Below are positions 1 through 8,992 of a DNA stretch of 64,000 nt, in pieces (the stretch's first letter is position 1; each line of letters opens with the position of its first letter). The position numbers and the translations under genes were made by a program. The notes under the pieces were generated by a model. It saw only the letters and a list, made by a program, of their open reading frames with translations. It was not told the origin of the DNA and made no database searches. This DNA comes from Harenicola maris (lineage in GTDB: Bacteria > Pseudomonadota > Alphaproteobacteria > Rhodobacterales > Rhodobacteraceae): the NCBI GenBank assembly GCA_018524345.1, contig JADQAZ010000002.1, forward strand, positions 124,001 through 188,000, in the 5' to 3' direction.

Positions 1-376
1 ATGATCCCCGGCGCCATGCCAGATAGGCCCCTGCCACGATGCCGAAGGCATAGGCGACGATCAGCGAGGACAGGGTCAGAATGACGGAGTTCGGGAAGAC
101 CTCCATCACCACCTCGACCACGGGTTTCTTGAAGAAAAAGCTTTGTCCGAGGTCGCCTTGGACGGCATTAGTCAGGAACAGCCAGTATTGTTCCCCCAGT
201 GATTTATCGAGGCCGAACTGCGCGATGAGCGCCTCTTGTTGTTCGGCCGTCGTTGTATTGTCGATGAACGCGGCCAGCGGCGTCCCCGGCATGGTTCGGA
301 ACATAAAGAAGAGGATCGTCGCGACCGCCCATAAAACAAAGAGCATATGCGCAAAACGCTTCAGAAAATAAGCCAT
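1..376 (-). CDS. Peptide-type ABC transporter permease, DppB-like (partial, 3' end outside window)
   Basis: This is the first 125 residues of an inner-membrane permease subunit of a dipeptide/oligopeptide-type ABC importer. Translation starts MAYFLKRFAHMLFVLWAV, a typical first transmembrane helix of the DppB/OppB family. It continues with the family's large periplasmic stretch (FRTMPGTPLAAF, then the LIAQFGLDKSLGEQYWLFL segment) and a second hydrophobic helix starting near VFPNSVILTLSSLIVAYAFG. The gene lies 24 bases downstream of the solute-binding-protein gene on the same strand, so both are probably one operon continuing out of the window. The conserved cytoplasmic EAA loop that contacts the ATPase would be in the missing part. 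The family is clear; the substrate is unknown. Confidence 0.9.
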   Translation of the reverse strand, partial: MAYFLKRFAHMLFVLWAVATILFFMFRTMPGTPLAAFIDNTTTAEQQEALIAQFGLDKSLGEQYWLFLTNAVQGDLGQSFFFKKPVVEVVMEVFPNSVILTLSSLIVAYAFGIVAGAYLAWRRGS

Positions 377-400
377 GCCGAGGGTACCTTGTATAGCCGT

Positions 401-2080
401 TTAGTTTGCGAACTGCTCGGACACGCCGGCAGGGTAGTGCAGCTTGCCATCTTCGATGACATAGCCTGCTTCTTCGAGGATCGATTTCGCAGTATCCATA
501 CCCTGAGGCATTGCTGTATCGATCCCCTCCTTGTGCCAGAACGAAAGCGCAGGAGAGACGGAGGAGTTCGCTGTCACGGCGAAACCGCTATAGGCTGCTT
601 TGCGGATCAATTCACGGTTGATCGCAGCAGACAATGCACGGCGGAAGGCCACATCATCAAACGGCGGGCGCCGGTGGTTGAAGGCCGCGTATTGAAAGCC
701 GATATCGACTGACTCAACGATTTCGAGATCACCATCGGCGTCGGCAGCTTCGATCAGCAAGGCAGGGTCACCTGTGTAGTCGGACAGGAAGTTCAGCTCG
801 GCAGAGCGGAGCATGCCCAATGTGGCCTCGGCATTCAGAACGATCCGCATGATCCAGCGGTCCATTTTTGGCGCGGCCCAGTGATCGGTGTTGGCGTTCA
901 AGACAACCTCTTGCTGGGTGGCCCAACGGTCGAATTTAAAGGGGCCGGAACCGATACGGGTTTCTTCCAGAATGGATTCCGCATTTTCGCCTTCGTTCAA
1001 TGCTTCGAGAAGAGGCTCCCAAATGTGTTTGGGCACGAGGTTCACCTTCGCAAGCGTCGACGTTTCAAAGGCTGCGTTTGCTTCGGCCAAATCAAACTTG
1101 ATTGTCGCATCGTCGATCACCTCGATGTTGGCGATACCATCCACAAAGGGCTTGTACATCGGAGCATATTTGATGGGTGCGGTGAAGGAGAAGACAACGT
1201 CTTCGGCGGTTACCGGATTGCCGTCGTGCCACATCATACCTTCGCGCAGAGTGATTGTGACGCTCTTGGCATCGTCGGACCACTCGACAGTTTCTGCGGC
1301 CCATGGCTCGGCAAGCCCGTCTGGACCGATCCGCATCATACGATCCCAGATCAATTCTGTGACCCAGCTATCGGGTGCGCCCGAGATATAGAGCGGGCTG
1401 ATCGCGTTCAGCTCTGCTGAGGAGTTCATGATCAGGTCTTTTTGATCGCCGAGGGGCATGATCGAGGTGAAGGTCCAGAAGTTCTTGATCCCCAGGCCCG
1501 GCTGCACAACCGTTGTCGACGGATCCCAGACTGTTTTGTCGAAGGCATAGGTTTGAAGCGGATGAACGAGATAGGCGTAGACCTGATCCTCGTTGATGAT
1601 TTCCTGCATACGATCGATCATGACTTTGCGCTCGTCGCGATCGGCTGTCATACGCTGCTTTTCGGCGAGCGCGTCATATTCGGGGTTCGCATAGCCTACA
1701 AAGTTATACCCTTTGTCGCGGGTTGTGGAATGGAACAGGTTGTAGATCAGTTCGTCAGGGTCAGACCGTTCCGGCCGGCCTGCCATCTCCCACATGGTGA
1801 GGTCCCATGTGTCACGGTTGTACCAAACCGCATCGGATTGTTGCGTGCGGGGCATGCCTTGGACATCGACGTCCAAACCCAGCTGGCGCCATGCCTGAGC
1901 GATCAGTTCAGCCGCTTGGAATTGTGCAGGGTTGGCGGCTTGGGCGCGGCTGATTAGGGTCAGCTTGCGGATGGGGTCGCCGCTTTGTGCGGCTGCGGGC
2001 ATCATAGTGCCTGCGAAGATTGCTGCGGACGTTGCGACGGCGAAAGTCGCACGTAGCAGCCCTTTTGGCTTTGTAAACAT
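401..2080 (-). CDS. ABC transporter solute-binding protein, SBP_bac_5 family, circularly permuted
   Basis: Periplasmic binding protein of 559 residues, total length normal for the DppA/OppA family. The ATG at 2080 is preceded by AGGAGG at about 5 bases; a GTG two codons upstream is less likely. A Sec signal peptide ends near residue 32 (MMPAAAQ). The domain order is swapped. Residues about 37-205 carry what is normally the C-terminal part (KLTLISRAQ, NPAQFQAAELIAQAWRQLGL, ANPEYDALAEKQRM, INEDQVYAYLVHP). Residues about 212-559 carry what is normally the N-terminal and middle part (LREGMMWHDGNPVTAEDVVF, IGSGPFKFDRW, FDDVAFRRALSAAINRELI, AKSILEEAGY), ending where the usual C-terminal lobe would begin. 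The binding protein at 21521 has the normal order. Its promoter region is shared with the divergent M28 gene and contains a candidate IclR-type operator. Confidence 0.92.
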   Translation of the reverse strand: MFTKPKGLLRATFAVATSAAIFAGTMMPAAAQSGDPIRKLTLISRAQAANPAQFQAAELIAQAWRQLGLDVDVQGMPRTQQSDAVWYNRDTWDLTMWEMAGRPERSDPDELIYNLFHSTTRDKGYNFVGYANPEYDALAEKQRMTADRDERKVMIDRMQEIINEDQVYAYLVHPLQTYAFDKTVWDPSTTVVQPGLGIKNFWTFTSIMPLGDQKDLIMNSSAELNAISPLYISGAPDSWVTELIWDRMMRIGPDGLAEPWAAETVEWSDDAKSVTITLREGMMWHDGNPVTAEDVVFSFTAPIKYAPMYKPFVDGIANIEVIDDATIKFDLAEANAAFETSTLAKVNLVPKHIWEPLLEALNEGENAESILEETRIGSGPFKFDRWATQQEVVLNANTDHWAAPKMDRWIMRIVLNAEATLGMLRSAELNFLSDYTGDPALLIEAADADGDLEIVESVDIGFQYAAFNHRRPPFDDVAFRRALSAAINRELIRKAAYSGFAVTANSSVSPALSFWHKEGIDTAMPQGMDTAKSILEEAGYVIEDGKLHYPAGVSEQFAN

Positions 2081-2231
2081 TGTCACCTCCTTGTTGCGAC
2101 GTGTGGCCGGTTAGATGGCCGCTGGGTCCGCCCTATGACGGGCCCCGCATTGGTGCCTTTAGGTTCCGGTGGACCTTGGATGCTAACGGGCAATTTGCTC
2201 GGTTAGCATCTCTAAATTTTTTTCATCAGCC

Positions 2232-2266
2232 GAAACACTGTTTTATTACTGTGCAACACGATTTTC
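2232..2266. promoter_or_regulatory. Candidate operator: GAAACACTGTTTT plus degenerate second copy
   Basis: In the divergent intergenic region between the solute-binding protein (start 2080) and the M28 gene (start 2307), GAAAC-ACT-GTTTT occupies 2232-2244. A weaker match, GCAAC-ACG-ATTTT, begins at 2253, 21 bases on. The first copy matches palindromes at 12151 and 13152 beside the IclR gene, so it is a candidate site for that regulator. The second copy is poor and may be chance. Confidence 0.55.
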
Positions 2267-2306
2267 ATTAGGTAAACAACTTTCATCCAAAAAAGAGGAC
2301 ATTGAT

Positions 2307-4046
2307 TTGGCACACTCCGCAGAAAGCAAGATTTTTAAGCAAGCAAGTCTGGATACGGCCTGGGAATTGGTCGAAACGTTTTCAGGCATGCACAGATGGA
2401 AACCCGATGACGTGAATCTGGCCGGCGACTTGATCGCAGACCGCCTTCGCGAGTTGGGCGTACCGGTCACGGTTCACCGTCCCACCATCTATCTGAGCGT
2501 GCCGCATGATGCCTCGGTCACGGCCGCCGGCACGACCTATCGCGCGAAGCCGCCATCGTCCTCAGCGAACTGCCCCGAAGGGATGACCGGCGAGCTGGTT
2601 TATGTGCCCTCTCAAAAGGCGAGTTTGCGGTCCTATACCAAGAACGCCGTTGCCTTCTTTGGCGAGGAGGGGGCCACGCTGGGCGCGCGGCTCAAGGGGC
2701 GCATTCTCCTGACAGAAGGCTTTGGAAATCCGGCACTTACCGCACTTGCCGAAGAGTGGGGCGCAGTCGGTGTAATCGCTATCAACCCCGGCGTTGATAT
2801 CCACTGGGGGACCTGCACGACGATCTGGGGCACACCCGATCTGGACGACCTTCCGCGCAAGCCGAAAATCCCTGTTGTGTCAGTCAATAAAGAGAGCGGA
2901 ACGGCCCTCATTTCCGAGGCCGAAAAGGGCAATGCGGCGACCATCAAAACCGTGATGGAAGAAGGCTGGTTCGAGCAGGCGGTTCCGGTGGTCGACATTG
3001 CGGGAACGGACGAATCGGGCGATTTTGTCTTGCTGCATGGGCACTATGATTCGTGGGATGTCGGGGTTGGCGACAACGCCACGGGCGACGCGACGATGCT
3101 CGAAATCGCACGGATTTTGCAGGCCAATCGCGGCGATTTGCGGCGCTCTGTCCGGATTGCGTGGTGGCCTGGCCATTCAACGGGACGCTATGCGGGGTCC
3201 ACCTGGTTTGCCGATTATTTTGCGCAGGACCTCGACCGGAACTGCGTTGCGCAGGTGAACTGCGATTCGCCGGGGTGCCGTTGGGCGACCAGCTATCACC
3301 AGACGACCTGTATGGCCGAGATGCAGCCCTTGGTGAAATCCGTCATCGAAGAGGTCGCAGGCCAGACACCGATTTTTAAACGCCCCAACCAAGCGGGGGA
3401 TTACTCGTTTAACAACATCGGCCTGTCGAGTTTCTACATGCTGTCCTCGACCATGCCCGATGATGTGCGGGCCGAAAAAGGGTACTACGCCGTATCGGGA
3501 TGTGGCGGCAATATTGCCTGGCACACCGAGAACGACACGCTCGAGATCGCCGATAAGGACGTCCTGATGCGCGACATTCAGATTTACCTGTTGTCGGTGC
3601 TGCGCCTTACGCAAGCCGAGGTCGTGCCCGTCGAATGGCGCATGCTTACGGCGGAGTTTGCCGAGACCCTGAAAGGGTATCAAGCCGCCTGTGGTCATCT
3701 GTTTGACTTCAGTGAAACCGCCGAAGGGGTCACGGCGCTGGATACAGCGCTTGCCGATCTGGACGCCGCATTTGCGGCAGGAAAGGTTTCATCCGAGGCG
3801 GTCAACACGGTGCGCCGCGATCTGGCCCGCGTGTTGGTTCCCCTGAACTATACCCGCGCGACACGGTTCCGGCATGATCCCGCGATCACCTGCCCACCGC
3901 TTCCGATGCTGGATGTGGCGAGTGATTTGGCCGCGATGGACGACGATATGCAGGGGTTTGGCCTGACCCAAGCCCTCCGTGCCAATAACCGCGTTATCGC
4001 GGATCTGCGGGCAGCGCGTAAGATCGTCGAAGCCGCTTTGGCATAA
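2307..4046 (+). CDS. M28-family metallopeptidase-like protein with PA-type insert (paralogue 1)
   Basis: 579-residue protein, apparently cytoplasmic (no signal peptide). Start is TTG, supported by AAAAGAGG about 8 bases upstream. Residues about 90-200 look like a protease-associated (PA) insert, with GVIAINPG and IWGTPDLDDLPRKP. The M28 zinc core follows: HGHYDSW (H246, D248), GDNATG (D256), VNCDSPGCRW, and HTENDTLE (H406). Where glutamate carboxypeptidase II has its catalytic and zinc-binding Glu-Glu pair, this protein reads WWPGHSTGRYAGS, with His290-Ser291 in the Glu-Glu positions. The same change occurs in the paralogues at 10389 and 13193, so it is a family trait and not decay. Probable role: hydrolysis of an amide or peptide-like bond, or a modified chemistry on that fold. 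It is transcribed alone and ends at a two-way terminator. Confidence 0.85.
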   Translation: MAHSAESKIFKQASLDTAWELVETFSGMHRWKPDDVNLAGDLIADRLRELGVPVTVHRPTIYLSVPHDASVTAAGTTYRAKPPSSSANCPEGMTGELVYVPSQKASLRSYTKNAVAFFGEEGATLGARLKGRILLTEGFGNPALTALAEEWGAVGVIAINPGVDIHWGTCTTIWGTPDLDDLPRKPKIPVVSVNKESGTALISEAEKGNAATIKTVMEEGWFEQAVPVVDIAGTDESGDFVLLHGHYDSWDVGVGDNATGDATMLEIARILQANRGDLRRSVRIAWWPGHSTGRYAGSTWFADYFAQDLDRNCVAQVNCDSPGCRWATSYHQTTCMAEMQPLVKSVIEEVAGQTPIFKRPNQAGDYSFNNIGLSSFYMLSSTMPDDVRAEKGYYAVSGCGGNIAWHTENDTLEIADKDVLMRDIQIYLLSVLRLTQAEVVPVEWRMLTAEFAETLKGYQAACGHLFDFSETAEGVTALDTALADLDAAFAAGKVSSEAVNTVRRDLARVLVPLNYTRATRFRHDPAITCPPLPMLDVASDLAAMDDDMQGFGLTQALRANNRVIADLRAARKIVEAALA

Positions 4047-4052
4047 ACCCAC

Positions 4053-4090
4053 AAAAAAGCGCCGCACCCGATATCGGGTGCGGCGCCTTT
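4053..4090. terminator. Bidirectional terminator (28-bp perfect palindrome)
   Basis: A perfect 28-base palindrome (4059-4086) centred on GATATC is flanked by six A residues on the left and CTTT on the right. It lies between the convergent M28 gene (stop 4046) and hyuB (stop at 4108), and would terminate transcription from both sides. Confidence 0.9.
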
Positions 4091-4107
4091 ATTCAATTCA
4101 GAACGTG

Positions 4108-5817
4108 TTACTTAGCAGCGCGTAGGGCGCGTGTCGCATCCATATCAACACGGCCTGTCACCGTATCAACAGCAACCGCATAATCCGAAGTGGCCGCAGC
4201 AGCTGTGATATAGCCCTCGCGCAAATCTGCATCGACGCTGGCCGGATCACGCTCGCTTGCGGGGCCGAAGCCACCGCCGCCCGGTTGGCGCAGTGTTACG
4301 CGGTCGCCCGTAACCAGATCGGCGCGATCGGAATGGGGGAACGGCGCGCCGTCATTGATACGTATTTCGCCTTTGGAGCCCTGTGAGCCGCCCTCCATCC
4401 CTGATGCAGGATGATGGAAGCGGCCGCCTGACAAGGCGGTGCGGATCGGCATGGGTGCGCGGGTTTCGAGCACAGTCTCCTGCCCCAATCCGCCGCGATG
4501 TCGCCCGGGGCCGCCGGAGTCGGGCGTCAGCGCGCGCTTGCGGACCAACATAGGCGTTTCGTATTCAAAAAGCTCGACCGAGGTCGAGGCGATATTGCCC
4601 GGGAAGACCACCGCCGTGACCCCGTCGCGGTCGTGAAACGCGCCCTGCCCGCCTTGGGCATTAAAGTGGGTCACAAACTCGCGCCCGTCATCGCGTGTCC
4701 CGGCAAATTTCTGAATCCAGAGCGGATAGGTGCCCGAGGGGGCCATGACCTTTTCCGGGGCCAGCTTTTGCAACGCGCCCATGATCACCTCAACGGTGAA
4801 ATAGGACAGCAAGCTGCGATACATGCCGGGGGCCGGATAGGTCGGGTTCAGAACCGTACCTTCGGGCACATCGATTTCAATCGGGCGGAATGCACCTGCG
4901 TTCATCGGCAGATCGGGACAGAGCGTGGCGATGAAGGGGAACACGCAATAGGCGCGTGTGATGTTCAGCACCGCATTGATCGGTTTGGCCACCTGCGGGG
5001 AGGTGCCGGTAAAGTCGAGCTTTACCGTTCCGTCGATCAGCTCCAGACGCAGCGCGAGCTTGAGCCGCTGGCCGTCGTCGTCGGTGATCTCGTGCAGGAC
5101 CTCGTGGGAGACCGTGCCATTGGGTAATGTCGCAATCGCCGAGCGCAGGGCCTGTTCAGAGCGCTCCGACACCGCATTGGATAGGTCCGTTAGGGTTGTC
5201 AGATCAAATTCGTCCATCATCCGCCGGATGCCCTCCGCGCCGACATGGTTGGCCGAAATCTGTGCCCGCAGATCGCCCATCACCTTTTCCGGCGTGCGCA
5301 CGTTGCGGGTGATCAAACGGAACAATTCGTCGTTCTGCTCGCCCTCGACGATCAGTTTGGAAACCGGAATGATCACGCCTTCCTCGTAAACGTCGCGCGC
5401 GTCAGTCGCCCCCAGACGCCCGCCCATATCGACATGGTGCGCGCAGGTGCAGGCAAAGCCCGCCAGAACACCCTTGTGAAAGATCGGCGTGGCGATAAAG
5501 ACATCTGGCGCATGGCCTGCGCCGATCCACGGATCGTTGCAAATCAGCACATCGCCATCATTCAGCGTTTCAGGGGGATAGACGTTCAGCATGTCGCGCA
5601 TCACGGAGGGGGTCGAGCCCGCCTGCCCCGGTGTGCATTGGGTGGATTGGGCCAGCATCACGCCGCGGCTGTCATAGAGCGCGCAGGCGTAGTCGTGGTT
5701 ATCGCGCACGATCAGCGAGAACGCGGTTTTGACCAGCGTTGTGGCGATTTCATCGGCGACGGAAATCAGGCGTGACCAGAGCACCTGAAACCTTAGGCCA
5801 TCAAGGGGTTCGCTCAT
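4108..5817 (-). CDS. hyuB: Hydantoinase B / oxoprolinase-family subunit (HyuB-1)
   Basis: 569-residue protein of the hydantoinase B family (Hydantoinase_B domain over most of the length). This is the partner of HyuA in ATP-dependent hydrolysis of cyclic amides such as hydantoins or 5-oxoproline; related complexes carboxylate ketones. Seen in the sequence: ARDVYEEGVIIPVSKLIVEG, DVLICNDPWIGAGHAPDVF near residue 100, ITRAYCVFPFIATLCPDLP, and the glycine-rich C-terminal LRQPGGGGFGPASER. The ATG at 5815-5817 overlaps the HyuA stop as ATGA, which points to coupled translation and a stoichiometric complex; an upstream in-frame extension lies wholly inside hyuA and is unlikely. It is the last gene of the left operon, followed by a strong terminator. 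The substrate is unknown. Confidence 0.9.
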   Translation of the reverse strand: MSEPLDGLRFQVLWSRLISVADEIATTLVKTAFSLIVRDNHDYACALYDSRGVMLAQSTQCTPGQAGSTPSVMRDMLNVYPPETLNDGDVLICNDPWIGAGHAPDVFIATPIFHKGVLAGFACTCAHHVDMGGRLGATDARDVYEEGVIIPVSKLIVEGEQNDELFRLITRNVRTPEKVMGDLRAQISANHVGAEGIRRMMDEFDLTTLTDLSNAVSERSEQALRSAIATLPNGTVSHEVLHEITDDDGQRLKLALRLELIDGTVKLDFTGTSPQVAKPINAVLNITRAYCVFPFIATLCPDLPMNAGAFRPIEIDVPEGTVLNPTYPAPGMYRSLLSYFTVEVIMGALQKLAPEKVMAPSGTYPLWIQKFAGTRDDGREFVTHFNAQGGQGAFHDRDGVTAVVFPGNIASTSVELFEYETPMLVRKRALTPDSGGPGRHRGGLGQETVLETRAPMPIRTALSGGRFHHPASGMEGGSQGSKGEIRINDGAPFPHSDRADLVTGDRVTLRQPGGGGFGPASERDPASVDADLREGYITAAAATSDYAVAVDTVTGRVDMDATRALRAAK

Positions 5818-7868
5818 GTGTTGTCCTCCAGAGTTAGCGCAAGCCATCCGCCGGCCTTGCGTTCCGCGCGGGCACCTTTGCCGATTAAAACCATGGCGCC
5901 GGGTTGCGACAGCAGCGCCGGACCGGTGATGACATCGGACACTGCCGAGAACGGCAGGACGCGGTGGGTGGCCATCTGGCCTGTGGTGGGGTCCCATGCC
6001 TCGCGGGTTGTCTCGCCGCCGTCGGTTACGGCGGTATCACCGGTGACGGGGGCTGTGGGTTGGTCCGCCACGGCAGAGAGTCGGAGCGTTACAATCTCGG
6101 GCTCTAGGTCATCGTAGGAATAGCCGTAGGCCGCGCTGTAGGTTTCGGCAAAGGCCTTGGCAATAGAGGCGCGGTCAAGCGCGTCCAAGGGCACGCGCAG
6201 CTGGTGCCCCTGCCCGACATAGCGCATTTCAGCGATCCGTTTGTGGATGATCGCAGCGCCGGGCGCGGCCTGCGATACAATCGCATCCGCCTCGGCGGCC
6301 AATGGGGCGAAGGTCTCGTTCAACAGCTCGGGCGTGACGTCCTCCAGACGCATGGGGCGCGAGCGCGCGACCTCGTAGGCCGGGGCCGCCGCGAGGAAGC
6401 CCAGCGCGGAGAACACGCCAGCGGCCTCGGGGATGAGGATTTCGCGCACACCGAGTTTGCGCGCGACCTGATGGGCATGCAGTGGTCCGCCGCCGCCAAA
6501 GGCCACCATCGCCGCCTTTTCAAGATCGCCGCCGCGTTCGGTGACATACATGCGCGCGGCCTGTGCCATGTTTTCGTTCACCACCTCGATAATGGCGGCT
6601 GCGGCCTCAAGCGGGGTCAAGCCCATTGGCGTGCCGACATCACGAGCGATTGCCTCCTCGGCGGCTTTGACGTCGAGCTGCATCGCACCAGCGAGGAAGT
6701 CGGCGGGGTTTAGATAGCCCAAGAGAACATTGGCATCCGTGACCGTCGCCCGCATGCCGCCGCGCCCGTAACAGGCGGGGCCGGGATCGGCAGCGGCGCT
6801 TTCGGGGCCAATGCGGATCAGGCCAAAGGCATCAACGCTGGCAAAAGAGCCGCCGCCTGCCCCGATTTCGATGAGATCAACGGTTGGCACCGCAATTGGC
6901 GTGCCGGACCCCTTTTTGAAGCGGTGGACGCGGTCCACCTCGTAGGCGCGGGTTACGGGCATTTCGCCATCCGCGATCAGACAGGTTTTGGCCGTTGTGC
7001 CGCCCATGTCAAAGGCCACCGCATCGCGGTAGCCAGCTGTTTCGGCCAGCGTCCGCGCCGCCAGCGCGCCGCCAACAGGGCCGGATTCGGCCAATCGCAC
7101 CGGGGCCGCGCGCGCAGCGGGCGCGGCGATAACGCCGCCACCCGATTGCATGAGGAAAAGCGGCCTCGCGTAGCCGTCCCGTGCCAAGCCTTCTTCCATG
7201 CGGCCAAGATAGACGTTCACCTTGGGCCGGACATAGGCATTGATCGCAGTGGTTGCCGTCCGTTCGAATTCCTGAATTTCGGGCAGAACATCGGAGGAAA
7301 GCGACACATCGAGGGGCAGGTTATGCTCGCGCACCAGCCGTGCGATGGCTTGTTCATGCGCGGGGTTGGCGTAGGCATGGATCAGGCACACGGCGACAGA
7401 TGTCACGCCGTCGTCGATCAAATCACGCAGGACAGAGAGCACCTGCTGTTCGTCGAGGGGCGTTTCAACCGAGCCGTCAGCCAAGATCCGCTCCGTCACC
7501 TCGCGGCGGCGGCGACGCGGCACCAGAGGCGCGGGAAACTCCTGCCGGATATCGTAGATGTCATAGCGGATTTCGCGGCGCGTTTCGAGGATGTCAGGAA
7601 AGCCCTCGGTCGCGATGAGCGCGGTTTCGGCGCCCTTGCGTTCCAGGATGGCGTTGATCACCAGTGTTGTGCCGTGAATTAGCGCCGTGAGGTCAGACAT
7701 CAGGCCCGGCTTTTGCTGGGATAGCGTTGCCAGCCCCTCCATGACCCCTTCCTCGGGTGCGGCCGGGGTGGTCGGCACCTTGAGCGTTGTGATTTCTCCT
7801 GTATCGGTGTCGTGGAGCAGGAAATCGGTAAACGTCCCGCCAACATCGCACCCAAGTCGCAGACTCAT
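5814..7868 (-). CDS. hyuA: Hydantoinase A / oxoprolinase-family ATPase subunit (HyuA-1)
   Basis: 684-residue protein with the N-terminal hydantoinase A fold and an actin-like ATPase core. The phosphate-binding loop GCDVGGTFTDF is at residues 6-16, followed by HGTTLVINAILERKGAE, LFLMQSGGGVIAAPAARAAP, the second phosphate motif AVAFDMGGTTAKTCLI and MVAFGGGGPLHAHQVARKLG. It should use ATP to activate a ring amide for hydrolysis with HyuB. The ATG at 7866-7868 overlaps the upstream M20 gene's stop by 4 bases (ATGA), and its own stop overlaps the hyuB start the same way. The longer upstream reading frame lies inside the neighbouring gene and was not used. This is one of two HyuA paralogues in the window; the other is at 17710. 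Confidence 0.92.
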   Translation of the reverse strand: MSLRLGCDVGGTFTDFLLHDTDTGEITTLKVPTTPAAPEEGVMEGLATLSQQKPGLMSDLTALIHGTTLVINAILERKGAETALIATEGFPDILETRREIRYDIYDIRQEFPAPLVPRRRRREVTERILADGSVETPLDEQQVLSVLRDLIDDGVTSVAVCLIHAYANPAHEQAIARLVREHNLPLDVSLSSDVLPEIQEFERTATTAINAYVRPKVNVYLGRMEEGLARDGYARPLFLMQSGGGVIAAPAARAAPVRLAESGPVGGALAARTLAETAGYRDAVAFDMGGTTAKTCLIADGEMPVTRAYEVDRVHRFKKGSGTPIAVPTVDLIEIGAGGGSFASVDAFGLIRIGPESAAADPGPACYGRGGMRATVTDANVLLGYLNPADFLAGAMQLDVKAAEEAIARDVGTPMGLTPLEAAAAIIEVVNENMAQAARMYVTERGGDLEKAAMVAFGGGGPLHAHQVARKLGVREILIPEAAGVFSALGFLAAAPAYEVARSRPMRLEDVTPELLNETFAPLAAEADAIVSQAAPGAAIIHKRIAEMRYVGQGHQLRVPLDALDRASIAKAFAETYSAAYGYSYDDLEPEIVTLRLSAVADQPTAPVTGDTAVTDGGETTREAWDPTTGQMATHRVLPFSAVSDVITGPALLSQPGAMVLIGKGARAERKAGGWLALTLEDNT

Positions 7869-8992
7869 GTTAGTCCCTCCAGAATGCCGCGCATCAGTAA
7901 GCGGCGGGGTTGCAACGAGCTGATCTTCAGCTGCTCGTAATCGGTGTGCCCGCCTTTGCCGTCCACACCCAAACCATCGAGTGTCGGCGTGTATTGCGCG
8001 GTAAAATTGCCATCGGATCCGCCCCCGGTTTTGAGGCTTTCCAGCTCCCACCCGATGTCTTTCGCAACGGTTTTTGCCAGATCGAAGAGCGCATCGATTC
8101 CGGCGTCGCGTTCATAAGGGGGGCGATCCAAGCCGCCGTTGATTTCCAAGCGGACATTGGGGTTTTCGGGGGTCAGTGCCGCCACGAATTCCTCAACCTC
8201 TTTGAGAGCATCCATGTCGGCGATGCGGATATCCACCTTGACCCAGCATTTGGCGGGCACGACATTGGTGCCTGTGCCGCCGTTTATCAGCCCGACATTG
8301 CAGGTCGTGCCGCGGTTATAGTCCGTCAGGTTTTCGAATTTCAGAACCGTATGCGCCATCTCGCGGATGGCGCTTTGTCCGTCTTGGTGGCGTGAGCCCG
8401 CGTGACTTGCTTCGCCGTGAGTGGTGACATCATAACGGACGGCGCCTTTACGGGCGGTGACGATCTTGCCGCCTTCACGGGCAGGTTCGGTCACCAGAAC
8501 GTATTTCGCGGCTTTGGCCAGATCGATGATCAGGTCTTTTGACGTCGGGCTGCCAACTTCCTCGTCGGCCACGAAAAGATGCGTGACCGGCAGGGGCGCT
8601 CCTTCTGCTGCGGCCAGATCGCTGACCGCGCGCATAGCGCAATAGGCGCCGCCTTTCATATCATAGATACCGGGGCCGAAGGCGATATCGCCCTCAACCC
8701 GGAAGGGGAATGTTTCGAGCGTCCCTTTGGGATGGACAGTGTCCATATGGCTGATGATCAGGACGCCGGGCGTGTTGCTCTGACCGCCCCACGGGGCGCG
8801 GACAATGAGATGATCGCCGTAGCCCGTTCCGGCGACGCGCGTCACCTCGGCGCCGCAGGCGGCATAATCGGCGCTGATGCGATCGGCCAGCGCGTTGACG
8901 CCCGCGACATCAGGTGTGTGGCTTTCTATTTCCACCCAAGTGCGGATGCCGGCCAGAAGATCGGCGGCCTCAGGGGAGATTTGCGCGCTCAT
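7865..8992 (-). CDS. M20-family metallopeptidase, carboxypeptidase G2-like
   Basis: 375-residue cytoplasmic zinc hydrolase of the M20 family, closest in layout to glutamate carboxypeptidase (CPG2). Metal-binding and catalytic motifs are intact: ISHMDTVHP (His, with the catalytic Asp two residues on), GPGIYDMKGGAY (bridging Asp), FVADEEVGSP (catalytic Glu plus ligand Glu), and the C-terminal GKGGHTDYEQ. The middle dimerisation domain carries HGEASHAG. The likely reaction is cleavage of an N-acyl or N-carbamoyl amino acid or dipeptide amide bond, which would fit downstream of a HyuAB ring-opening step. Both ends overlap the neighbours by ATGA, so it is translated with the rest of the left operon. 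Confidence 0.9.
   Translation of the reverse strand: MSAQISPEAADLLAGIRTWVEIESHTPDVAGVNALADRISADYAACGAEVTRVAGTGYGDHLIVRAPWGGQSNTPGVLIISHMDTVHPKGTLETFPFRVEGDIAFGPGIYDMKGGAYCAMRAVSDLAAAEGAPLPVTHLFVADEEVGSPTSKDLIIDLAKAAKYVLVTEPAREGGKIVTARKGAVRYDVTTHGEASHAGSRHQDGQSAIREMAHTVLKFENLTDYNRGTTCNVGLINGGTGTNVVPAKCWVKVDIRIADMDALKEVEEFVAALTPENPNVRLEINGGLDRPPYERDAGIDALFDLAKTVAKDIGWELESLKTGGGSDGNFTAQYTPTLDGLGVDGKGGHTDYEQLKISSLQPRRLLMRGILEGLT

Noticed and set aside
401-2080. The permuted binding protein as two broken gene fragments joined by a frameshift or assembly error
   Set aside because: It is one uninterrupted frame with a signal peptide, a good ribosome site, normal total length, and each lobe segment present once.
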